DNA of 64,000 nucleotides. It comes from Rhynochetos jubatus (Eukaryota > Chordata > Aves > Eurypygiformes > Rhynochetidae). Position 1 is the stretch's first letter. Each line of letters begins with the position of its first letter. The position numbers were made by a program, and so were the translations under genes. The notes under the pieces were generated by a model that was given only the letters and a program-made list of their open reading frames with translations, had not been told where the DNA came from and made no database searches. The stretch is taken from positions 9,239,501 to 9,303,500 of the forward strand of contig CM050651.1 in NCBI GenBank assembly GCA_027574665.1, in the 5' to 3' direction. Shown here one piece after another: positions 1-12,800 of this stretch.

Positions 1-656
1 CTCCAAGACCCTGACATCTGAGGGATATCGAACTGCCTTTCAGACTGCAATCACAACTGAATACTTCATTTCTCCTTCCCAGAGATACCCCAGCAGGCGT
101 ATCGAACCTGCATCTCCAGAAGTCAGCATCATAAAATAAAGGTAACCTCAGAGGAAGACACAGACAACTAAGTCATCTCATACGTAAGCATTTTTAAGAA
201 TTTTCCTTACTCCTTTTCGTCACGTTACCTCGTTTACGGTTGAAGGCATCCCAAAAGACCTGCTCTGTTTACAGAGGAGTGTTACTTACCCCACGATTAA
301 CCCACTTAAAGTGCATGTAGTTACTGTGGTTGCCTTTTTAAACAGTATTAAAGTACATTAACATCCACAGATGTAACATACATGTGTTTACATGTGGTGA
401 CAACAGTATTGACTAGTGTAACTTCACATCCTGTCACCATCACCCCTTCAAATTCTCATAACATTAGCCACCCTGTTACACCTACATTTGAGTATCAGGT
501 TCAGCTCATTTGGCATCTCCTACCCATTTACAGAAATGGCTAGATTATCAAACTATAAAATTAAGGTTACTTGATGCACAGATGCATTCAATTTCAGCAG
601 AGATCATGTGCTTTCCAAAATGTATCATGTCAAAGCGAGTAGTTTCTAGGTGGTAC
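1..656 (-). other. BLTP1: BLTP1 intron 22 (partial)
   Basis: The start of the intron after exon 22, running off the window edge. No further BLTP1 coding sequence, repeat family or RNA gene is recognised. Confidence 0.85.
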
Positions 657-833
657 CTGTGGTGCTGTAACTTTGGCTGTAAGACTTCCAGCCTGTACAT
701 CTATCAGCCACGCGTATTCTAAAGTATCACTTCCAAGAGGCAGACCTTCCGCTGAAAACATTGCGTGAGCGCGCAGCTGCAGCCCTGACAGGCTGATGTG
801 ACCCTCACGAAGAACTTCATCCACTGCAGGGCG
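657..833 (-). CDS. BLTP1: BLTP1 exon 22, residues 872-930 (last exon in the window)
   Basis: There are 177 bases with acceptor CCTTGACAG and donor GTACCA. The product includes [32 protein letters not shown] and [18 protein letters not shown]. Phase 0 at both ends. The next family segment (beginning LACLLEWGQTF) is not found between here and position 1, so the next exon lies outside. Confidence 0.96.
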
Positions 834-3800
834 CTGTCAAGGACAAGGAAGTTAAAGCTAGTATTTCAATGAATACATCAATAGGAAGTGCAGAGACCGT
901 GTAACCAGAGGTACCTCATACACATTCACCTTCCCCTCTTCAATCCTGGTGACTCTTATAGAGCTAGACGGTCCTAAGGCTTCCCAGCGTTACCCACGCA
1001 ATACCATACATGCAAATCTTAATGAGAGAAGGGGGAGGTGTATCTAACCCAAGTTTGTCTTCATTTTTAGCAACCCTCATCAACAGCCTTCCCTTGGTGA
1101 ACTCCACACACTGACATGCAGACACCACCTGTTAAATATTACTGCCATAAAACATTAACGAAGAATTGAAGAGCACATTTAACAATGGAGGTGATCAAGA
1201 GATTAAAAAACATGACTTATGAAGGGTTGCTACTGTCAGAAAGCTGACACATTATATAAAAAAAATTAATAAATTAAAAGAAAAAACCAAAACCCCACCA
1301 AACATCAGAGGCTGTTCTGTAAGTTGCACTTCCTACTGAAGTATTTCTTGGCTACCTAAAGCAAAGCTACTTGTCTGCAGAGGTGACAATTCAAATGCAA
1401 TACTTTTTTCAAAAGATTATTAACTCCACCAGCCAGAGAAGAAACTGAACATATAAAAACAGCGCAGGCATACACTAGAAGCTTCTGGCTGCATGGAGAT
1501 AAAACTGTGGTTTAAAGCCAGTAAGTCAACAGCAAAACATCTCCTTCATTCTGTTTTTTCAGCTGGCTATCTTGCCTGATTTGTATCCCACTGTCAGCAA
1601 ACTCTTTGGAGTTACTTAACGAGGAAGAAACATGCCCTACTCTTGATATCAGTGGTGACCTATGTCTCGATTCAGAAGCTGTTCCAAAACAGCATCAGTG
1701 GTAAACACAAAGGGAGGATACTTGCCCAGCTAGGCAGAGGTATATTCCTGCTCTACCTACATTAGTACTATGAACTTCTCACTTTAAGGGTGAACTGGGA
1801 AGTATCAAACAGCACTTTTGAGATGTGATGTGAATAAAGGGTCTTTTTTTTTTTTCTTAACCCAAAATATGAATGTTTGAACATTAAATGGCAAGAATTA
1901 ATACAAAGTCACCAGGTAATAGTAACAGACCTAACCGATCAAAACCTTCTTCACAATATTTTTAAAAACATAGCACCCTGCGTGTTTTATCATTTCAACC
2001 AACAGAAATTCCCAGGCAGAAGTCTTACTAGTCTGAGTAATGTTTCTGAACTAAATAAATCCAGCCAAAAGGAACATACAAAACCTAAGGCAAAATATGT
2101 AACCACAGCATTACGAAGTCTAAATAGTAAGAATACTGAAAGTCATGCAAAAAACCTCAGGGCTGTGAAATTAAATCATAAAAAACCCCAAAATCTCCCA
2201 GATTAAGGTTTTGTCTGCAACTTCACTTCTGCTTCCTTGTACATATGATTTGCTATACAATAATGAAGTTGCAGGTTTGAACAACCTTTAAAGGTCTCAT
2301 TCAGTGCACGAAATAGATTGTGTTCTCAAATAAGAAGCTATTCAAATGCTTGCATTCTTCACAGGAGAAATAATTAAAAACCCACAAAAAATGATATACA
2401 AAAACCTTCCAGCATTTTGGCTAACATAACTAGAAATTCATAGGATGCAATTTTTCATTACACAAAGGTTTGTGTGTCTGAACTGTAACTCTCACCAGCT
2501 TCAGCCGCACCTTCTGACAACTTCATTCGATTAAAAACAAGCCCTACTATCTGGATACTTTGCTCCTGACAAAAGGTGTGAGGAAAACGGAATTCTGTCT
2601 GCCAATATGCTGTCAGTACATCCAATTTCCGCAGCTCTCTCTAAAGACAGACGTATTAATCCCATATAGATTATGCATCTGCACTTCCTGCAACTTCACA
2701 GCATCACTTTTTTCAGACTGCTGCTAAAGACAATTGCAGTGTTGCAACCAAAAAAGCAAGATGTTTAGATTTTACATTCTCATCTCAGATTTATTCTTTA
2801 CTAATCAGAGGTTGACAGAATGACATCTCAAAAATATAAGGGCTAACATGCAACCTCCTAAAATGTCATTTAATTTTTTGCCATCTAGAAAGATGATTAT
2901 TACTTCCAATTCCTTTATCTATTAGACAGTCTACAGTCAGTGGTTATACTTAAGGCACTTTTATGCTTGTGGCACACTGAATCCAAATTTGGAAAAACTA
3001 AACAACTATCCACCAGCTCCTTCCATTAGCTTCCTGACACAAGAATAAAATAAGTAGGGTGACATGCATCTTCATCTGTGTATAGTATTCCACTTTTCAA
3101 TACCTGGAATGTACGTAAGATAAAAATAATTTAAATTTTATTTCATACAGGCCATTGCCAGCAATGTATTTCAGGACACAGGGATGGAAAACAATATAAT
3201 CCATAATGTCCAGTCTAAGTATCTTAGGGCTTTTAATACAACTAATACGTGCATAAAGAAAACGCAAACTCCAGCTATTCATCAACCTCCACTGAATCAG
3301 GGTAACTTCTTGCATTAACAAATTTCAGCCTAAACTCCTTGCTGAGCTAAATTCATCCATATGGGCAATTTTTGCAAGTTTACTAAAATTGAAGTAGCAT
3401 ACAGCTAGCTGACAAGGCACAAACAACACTTAACTTTGTCTCATTAAGCACTTCCTGAAGTCTGGCTCATGACTGCCCCACAAGAGGAAGACCGTAGGTC
3501 ATAATATTTTGACCGTAAGGTACAGATCCAGCTGTGTGATTTGGCCCAATAAGTCATAGAGAATATATGAAAGCTGCAGTTACTCTATTTACTAACACAC
3601 GCCGTTTTAAAACTATCTGATTAGAAAAGCAAAACATATCCAGCCACTGCACAAAATTTACAGTATTTACAGTATCTTTAAAAAAAATATTTTAAAAAAC
3701 CCAAAATGAAACACACAAAACAAACAAAAAACCCCCATGCATAAAACAGAGATCACTCAATGGTCCTAAGACCAGTCTGAATATTACTGCTTCTTACAGA

Positions 3801-6800
3801 ACCTCCTCCAGAAATATTTCAAGCAAAATAAATACAATATTTTCTTTTGTGCGTTTCACTAAAATGCAAACTGGACAGAAAGAAAGATTTAAAGAAAAAT
3901 AAAAAAAAGGCATCAGATTTTTTTAATACCTCCCACGAGTCATAAGCCTTAATAAACTTTGTGTGTGTACAACACTAAAGTCCCTAACAAAAGAGAATTA
4001 ATTTTAAGATTATCACAACTTTCACAACACAAACACGTAAAAAACAGCTTGCTACCTGATAGTTGTCATTCAGAAACAAATTCACTGGAGACAGTACAAG
4101 CTGAAGCATTGTTTCTCTAAATCCTTTCTTCATCTCAAAACACAACCTTTCCAAGAAAGCTGTAGGGCACTCAGGACCATCTGGACTGCAATGCTACAAT
4201 AAAAATTCAACACATCTGTTTCAGAAACTGGAAGTACACAACATGGTTGAAATTGTAAGGCTAGAAGCAAACCTGTGAGCAGGAAGTATGCTAATTTTCC
4301 TCCAAGTGGATACTCAAAAAGAAGCCCGTGCAGTTTCAAAAACCTCACAACAATTACATGAACAGCAACACAAACCCATTTGGGTGAACCCAAATACCGA
4401 GCTGAGTTCTTATCTGAATTCCTGGGGATCCCTCACAATGCACAGAGCAGAACGCACCATTGGAAGACAGTTTGGATAATTAGTAGAGAAATCTTAATGG
4501 GCAATTGAAAATATTATCACGTAAATCAAGTTCATTGAATAAAAATCATGTTAAAAATTATCCATTTTTGCCTCCCAGATAAGGAAAATTAATTGTGTCT
4601 CAAATCGGTTTAGATAGCCACAATTTCAGTAGAGAGTGTATACTTCGGGAAGCACCACTCTAACTTAATGTTCCAGGAAGTTAAATTTAACTCCAGATTA
4701 TGAAACTAGAAAGAAAAAAACATAACAACACCACTACCACATGAAGCAAGATATTTTAAGATTCTAAAGTCCTTACCACTGGTAATCGCCCATGCACTTT
4801 GTACAAATTAACAAGCACAGTGATATCCCATGGGCGTAAAGTAAGAGGGTGAACTGGCTTGACTGAACTTTCATTTTCTTTTTTGTCGTTTTCTACTCCA
4901 ACGGCTGTCCATCCCGAGCTTGAAGAAGTTGACAGTGACAAAACAGGGCTTGAAATAACTTCTTCAAAATCTGTGTACATGTCATCTTCTCCAAAATAAT
5001 TTTCCTAGGAAAAGGAATTGTTATGACCATATGGAAAACAAAAACATATAGGGAATGTAATGAAATGCAAATCCAACATTTTCCTGTATGTTAGTCCTCC
5101 CTAGAATAAGCAGCATAGCTACAACCTATAGGTGAAGAAACGTATGTACTTTTATTTTACAAAAAATAAACCTTAAGTGAGCCATTTAGACCATGTGCTT
5201 TGCAGGAAAAGAAGGGGCTCTCAGCCGTTCCCCAAATCCCAGTACTCTAGATGCATGCAATCCAAATCACAATTCTGAAGTACTACTGCTGACGTTTTAA
5301 ACAGATTTTGTCCTGTTAAAGGTAGGTAACTTTGAGAGTGAGAACACAAAGCATCCTGCAGGAAGTCACTCTCATCCAACTTTCTGAAACTTGTTAACAG
5401 CAGATTTCAAAGACATAAACATGCTTCTGAAATATTAGTTCATAAACATTTCTCCTCTCAGGTCTAAAACCACCATGTTTCTAGGCCAATCCCCCTCACT
5501 TATCTAAGACCAAAGTAAGTTCACCAAATTCTGCTGGGAAACAGAAATTCCATCACTAACTAAAAACAAAAATCAACTCCCTGTGTTTTATTTATTTAAG
5601 TGCATCGGAATCAGTTTTCTGATCATTTGTCACCTTCTCCCCTCCTTTAAAAAAAAAAAAAAAAAAAGGCTAGACTCTCAAGAATGATTTTCTGAACGAT
5701 GCAGAAACCCTAACCCTAATTTTCTTGATAATTTAGTATAGGGGAAGCTGGGGACTAAGCGTTCTGTGGAGCAAAATCTTTTCTGACCAAAGAGGTTACA
5801 ACACAGACACAAACGTTGCTCCCTCATTCGTTCTTAGAAATTCATTCGGTCCCTTGGCCTTTCATGTGAACAGAAATGTTCCAACTGTTACAAACCAACT
5901 CCACTGGTGATTTGTGAGATGCAGCCAAGTACCAGCCTGAAGACTGAACTGAAACAGGTTTGAATCTTAACGATGTTTCTTGCTCCCCTCCTTCCCTTTT
6001 CTGTGCCTCATTTGCCTTCCGAAACAACTTCTTTTGTAGGCACAAGTCTGCAGCGCAAGTGAGCGAAGAGTACCCGTGTGCTTGGAAAGGGCCTGCCGAG
6101 AAGGCAGGCTCATTGTCAGCCTTGAAATAACCACTCCTGTGGACATGTACGTTTACCCTCTTGTACCGAGTCCCTGCAGTATTTTTGGTGTTAACGCGTA
6201 TGAATTGAGCGCTGCTCTGTGCCCAAACCAAAAACCCCTCAGAAGCTGAGCAAAGCTTATCTGCTTTGCTCTTTAGCAAAGGGAGGAGATAAAGGTGGAT
6301 GCTACGATACAGACCTTGAAACGTTTTTCAGCAGGCAGACCCCGCACAGGCTGCTGAGGACTCCTGAAACTCCTGCTGCTGGCGGTGCCAGGACTCTAAA
6401 TCATTCCTTCCCAGCCAGTAAGCTCTTCGCTAAGAAACACGGTGTGCTACCCTGAAAAACTACCTCCCCAGAACCGAAAACGTAACAGAACTGCACGAAC
6501 AATGCACGCCCAGGATTCTCTTCTGTGTGTATTTCAAAGGGTCAATGAAAACAAATTGAAAACAACAACTCAACCACAAGTCAGGAAAGCAAGCACAACA
6601 CCCCACACACATCCTAGAAATCTGTTAAGAGATGCTGCCAGCACAGCTGGACGAAAAGACGTAAACACGGTCACAAAAATATTAAAAAGAACAATAAATA
6701 CGCATTTTCAAAAATGAGCTTTTCATCTAAATCTTCTCTTGAGATTTAGAGGACAAAAGCTAGATTTGAGAAATCTGCACCTAGAAAAATCAAATCACCA

Positions 6801-9800
6801 CAGAATCAAGGGATCTAATGCAGCACCGTTTCCATATACCTCCAGAAGCACTGAAGCAGCACTGCTTTGCTTGGAAAGACAGAACCGCATCATGAATTTA
6901 TGGGCCTCAAAAGAGAAGATCAATAAACAATTCAAACATGGGTGCATTTCCTCTGTATCAGAAGAAATGAAGTCTTCGAGATTCAATACTGGCCTAGTTT
7001 TAATACTAATTACTTTCGTGGCAAGATGAAAAAATAATTACCATACTTGCAAGTTGTATACTCTACAAAAAATGTATTTTCTGCTATTCATTTCTTACAT
7101 GCAATACCTTATATAAATTCATGAAAAGGACTGTTTCAGTCCTGATACTGATCACCTGTCTCAGAAAATCCCTCGTCTTCTGACCCAAAATGAAAGCCTC
7201 CCGAAGCGTTACCTTAGCCTAGAACTGCGTAGGCTAAAGGAGACCTTTAAAACAAACACAGACCCACCCAGAAAAACCAAACCAAAACAAAAATACAGGA
7301 ACAAAAAAACAAACAAACAACAAAAACCCAAACAAACAAACCCAACCACCACAACAGTCAATGAAACGCAAGCATTTCCCTGTTAGTCAAACAGAAGTGA
7401 CATGTTCAATCTCCTCTGCTTTTGTCACAAGGCAGGGTGAGGGAGGCGCAAAGAAATTAAACCCTTTCTAGCCACCCTGAAGATCAGTAATGGAAGAGGA
7501 CACAACATATGAAACACAAATGAACATTTTAAAGAATAACAGATTAACATCAAGAAAAAGATCAAAAATTCTTCTTCAATATTAACTAAGGTAGCTTTTT
7601 AAATTAAACTTATCCTCATGTACTTCCCCTTCCCCTCAACTGAATTAAAACAAAACCAAACAAATAATTAGGACACTCTGCAGAACTTAAAATAAACCAA
7701 AAGCATGGGTCCTGACATATCTTTGCATAAACATGGTTGTTAATATAAGATCCAGTCATAATCATGGATTTTTTAAATTTTAACTACTACAAAAATCAAA
7801 GATCTTTTCTGCACATGAAGTTCAGGAAAATTATGCTGATATGGGTCTGCATATATATATATTGGAAGTCTTCCCATAAGCCTGTGCCAACAGAATTCAT
7901 CCCAGCTCCACCATAACAAAGTCATTCCAAACTATTACATACAAAGTTTTCATCTACATTCACATATTCTGCAGAATTCTAATTTTACATTTCAAACAAA
8001 TTATTTCCCTTTCCAACACATGGCCATCTGTAGATTTTACGGGTTGTGTTCCTATGCTTACCTTTATGGAGAGAAAGGCTTTGAGCAGGGGTCCATACAG
8101 GGTTATCTGGGAATCTGGGGAGAGTTCCAGTTCCACATGGAGCTTATCCGGGGGCAGCTCTGCAGGGTCAAGGGGAAGTCGGGTTGAAGCTGTGGGAGAT
8201 GAAATGACACTGTCGGCTGTTTTCTGCGATGGCCTTAGCACAGATAACATGGTTTCTTCCATTTCTGACACTTTGGAGCAAAGCAAAGAAGAAAACAGAT
8301 TTTGATTACAAGCTAGGCTTCTGATGGACAAAATTCTGCAAATATGAATGTGAATTAAATACATGACTTTTTGCAGCTTTTTTGTTTGGATTGCATAATT
8401 ATGTTAATATGCCTGTGCTACAGAACTGGTTTCACAGACCTAGTAACTACGAGAAGACAGGAAAATATACAATATTTTAGTCAATGTTAAATATGCCAGT
8501 GAAAACCAATCCTTCACGTTCTGGGGACAAAAAAAAAAAATCAACTTGTTTATCTTGCTGTTCAAGTTAAACGAAGATGTGCTTTTGTTTCAGTGAAGCA
8601 GATTTCCCACCACCACACGACTACTGCAGAACAAAGTGAATAAACATGAAAATTGCAAAAGAAAATGAAAATTTATATTAAAGACCTATTCTGAACCAGT
8701 ATCTCTGTAGGTCAAAATTTCCTCTCAAACAACTCAAATTACTCTAGTCACAAAACAGGTTGGAAATTCAAATATTATTTCCTATCTCTTCTTTTTATTT
8801 GGATTTATAGAGAAGAGAACACTTTTGTCTTTTTTAAGTGAGGAAAGTCAATGAGAAGGAAGTCGGTAACTGGAAGTGCTTTGTGGATGTAAAGTGATTA
8901 CTGGGAAGTAAAAAACTCTGTGGGAAAATCATACAAAATTGTTGCTCCAGATGGAGAAAGATTTCAGGGGCCAGTTTAACTGGAAGAACTGGCACATACA
9001 GAACCACAGTGAACACACACCCTTAGCCAGCAAACCTTCAAGGCTTTAACTTACCATTATTGTCTATTATGTGTTCTAAATTAGCTAAATACTGCAGTGA
9101 GATGACCGCTTTTTCTGGATGCTGTAACTCTTGTTATGCAACATATTGCTTCTCAGAGACACAGAGTCTCATCGATTGACTCAAAAGAAAATAGAGATGT
9201 TGCTACCGTAACAAACGCATTCTATCAGCATGGCATCACCAGTGAGCTGGACCACGCTGGATTATTCACTGAAGGAAGCGGCAGATGAAATTACCTGTGT
9301 ATGTGCAAACTTTCAAACATAGGTTCAATTGCTACACTTAGATGTTTTCAAATTTGAACTACGCACATTTGACACAAGCCCACGGAGTCTCACAAGAACA
9401 CTTAATGAACATCTGCAAGATGAATCTTACTTTTTCTGCTTCGTCCTCTAAAATTTGAACTGGAACTCAAAACCTAAAGATGCTATCCAGCATGTCTTTA
9501 ACACCTGCCGATTGAGACCCATTCAAATTAGCCCTCATTATCCTTCTAATACCTCTCCTTCATCAGTTCTGCTTCCACTATCTCAACCTGAAAGACTTTT
9601 ACATAACCCTGTAACTTCCTGCATACCTCCCTCTGCGTTTAAAATAACTTGCTTTTACCGCTGCCTTCAAGTATAACGTTTGTTTTGAAAGAACACACTT
9701 ACAGAATATTTCTTATTTGGAAATAGTTTAGACATTCTAAATTTAAAAATTCTTGTTTGGAAGTTAGTGTCAGACTGACCAGTCTAACACTCACATCTGA

Positions 9801-12800
9801 CAGCCATGGTTCACTTAACAGTGCTAGCTACAACCCAATTGCAGAGTTTCGTATCCATAAAGGTAAGACAGTGTTATTATATCTCATGTGTACCGTATTT
9901 AAACATTTAAATCGTAACATAACATCCAAAGGAAAAAAAACTTAGAAAGGCTAAGGCACACAATACTGCCACAAATATTGTACTTCATATTTTATGCTGT
10001 GCAACAACCCATTTCAGAGAGCCAATTTGTTAAGGACAAGGAGAAGTGAACTACAGACAGCATCCTCTTTTTACACAGGGAACTGGGACACTTTCTGAAG
10101 TTTTGCATCACGAGATACCGTCAGTTTTTAAATCAAACCTCGTGCATTCTGAAGATTAGCACTCGCGTGTGACATCATAGCAGTTCAGTTCGCTATTTAT
10201 TATTGCAAATTTAAGCAGTGTGATTCAACAAAGTCACAGCAGTTCCTGAAAAGAAACATGCTCACAAGAAAACAGTAGTGCCACTTACGGGATTGTTTTA
10301 ACTGCTCGTCTGCCTTTTGAGGATAAATTGGGTGCCATGAGTAGTCAATCGTAAACACAACACTCGGGACCGTCCAGCATTCAACCCATCCAGCCCTTTC
10401 AAAAAGAAACATCACGCTTTTACTTGACGTACAATCTTCCATGAACATATAAGGTTGCTTTCATCACAAAGTAAGTAAACATGAAGAGCCAATACAAAGA
10501 CATAAATATATATCACACTGAAACTCACTCTTCTTGAGTAATGTTCCTCCATTTGGGTTTGCCCGTTTTCTGACCACTTTGACATTCAGCAGAAATACAA
10601 GATTCAGGACTTATTTTATTAGGCTGGCAATCTTTCACCAACATGAAAAGGGAATATTTACTAGGATGACAATCTGGTAGATACAAATGAAGATCAACAT
10701 CTTCTCCCTAATAACAAACATTAGAAAAGTTAATTTACAGTCCCTTTATGCATAATGCTTACATGCTGTTTGCACATTGATATGCACCATCATCTTCATG
10801 CCACAGGCAAAGTGAGGCAAGTACTCTCAGTTTCCACATGTGATTGTTGACCAGAGTTCCCACTAATTTCCAGTATAATACCAAGAGCTCTGTCATTCTG
10901 AACAATTACAAGTCCAGTAACTTGCACATAACAAACCCCAACAATGTGTAAAACACAGGGGCATGGCTTTTAGTGATCCCTGTTCTTCTGTTGTTCAAGC
11001 CATGCTGCCTAAGTTAAGTGACTGGCCCAAACCCATCTTACATCGCAACTAAACCACACTTAAAAAAAAAAAAAAGAAAAAGAAAAAAGATAAACATTAT
11101 TTTCTTTGCTATCAAATTATACAAAATTACCAACATCACCATCAACTAGGGGTTTTTTTTATTTTTAGTAGCAGGAGATTGCTTCTATTTTAGGGAAGAC
11201 AAGAAGTACAGTCTTTCAAAGACTTAGCTGTGTCTGTTAAAAACACTTCATCATCATTACTTATTCTACAGAAACCCTTAAAAATCTGGAAGATGGCTTT
11301 CCAAAATGGTTTAGGGGTACCCATTGCAGTATTTGATTTTTATCTTTAAACATACATGAGATTTTCACATTTTCTAAATAAATAGAGTTCCAAGTGATAA
11401 AATGCATACATATATACACACACATTTAGTGTGTTATATTTACTATGTATACTTAGACTGTGTGTGTCTATGTATGTATGAAGCACATGTGCATATATAT
11501 TTTTAAAATACAGTTTTATTTGTGAATATATATGTATATATAAATTTAAACAGCCTATGATCAGATGCTTCATATAAGCGATAGAAACCATTTACCTCTG
11601 AGTTACATAAAGAAAAAAAGAAATCTATGAACTGGAAGTGAAAGAGTATTTTTCTTACAGGAAAGAGTTTATTCAAAATTTCCTGACTGAAGAAGGTAGG
11701 GAAATTATCTCACATTTAGAAGACAAAAGGGGTAAAAGGGGAAGAGCTTACCCTTAAAGAGAATCTAGTATTGCATGTGGTTGGAACAAAGTCAGTGAAA
11801 GGCAGAGAGAAAACAATGTTCAGTGTTTCTCCACAAGCTGCTAGATACACTGGGAGAAAAGAGGAAAAAGAAACAAAAACAATCTGTAAAAATTACTCCC
11901 TATTTTGTTCTCAGGCAAATTATCAAACATACAGGTAAAAATAATGAAAATATATTCAAGAACTCATGACAGAAAATTGCCATTTTAACTACTGTCTGTT
12001 TACAGTACATCGTACTAAATTACTCTGAAAGCATTTGCCCCCTACAGCTTCTCCTTTCTAGAAAGGCACTGTACCTAGCATAATTAAATTGCACACAGAC
12101 AATAAAACCAACTGTAACTACTATCTTATGACTTTCTTCATCCCTTCACACGCAAGTTTTTGGAGAAGTAAACACGTTACAAGTGCCTCAAGGCTTCTGA
12201 TAAAACAGGGAGCCGTATTTTTACCTAGAACACAACTTCATGACTCTTAATCCACCATTCTCTTTCTACGCTGATATCGTAAGACTCTAGTCCAGTGTTG
12301 TGCCGATTTCAGTCAGGACACAGTTCATTTCCTTCACAGTAGCTTTACTAGGCTCTGTTTTGAATTTGTGCTAAGAATATCGATAACACTAATGTTTTTA
12401 GCTGTTGTTAAGGAATGTTTATACCAAGTCAAGGACTTTTTCAGTTTCTGATACTGCCCTGCATTCCTTGCTTCTCCTCTACAAGAAGCTGGGAGGGGGG
12501 ACAGCCCAGACAGCTGACCCAAACTGACCAGAGGGACATTTCACGCCTCAAACATCATGCTCATTATGTAAGTTGGGGGAGTTGGCCAGGAGGGGAAATA
12601 GATGCTCGGGAACTGGTTGACCTTCAGTCGGCCAGTGGTGAGCAGTTGTATCATTTGGTTTTCCTTCTTTTTTTACCTTTTTGGTGTTTTATTGCATATT
12701 ATTATCATTACAAATCGTAGTAGCAGTATTTCTGTTACACATTATTATTAGTATAATCATTTTATTTCACTTACTTTCAATTATTAAACTGTTCTTATCT

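Larger units (their letters stand above)
5005..8061 (-). other. BLTP1: BLTP1 intron 19
   Basis: About 3.1 kb with an A19 tract, an (AAAC)n tract, and a slightly more GC-rich stretch at 5,850-6,500 in which open frames occur on both strands. None of those resembles a known protein. Confidence 0.85.

Noticed and set aside
5708..5719. CCCTAACCCTAA, telomere-like
   Set aside because: Only two units, without flanking degenerate copies; chance is sufficient.
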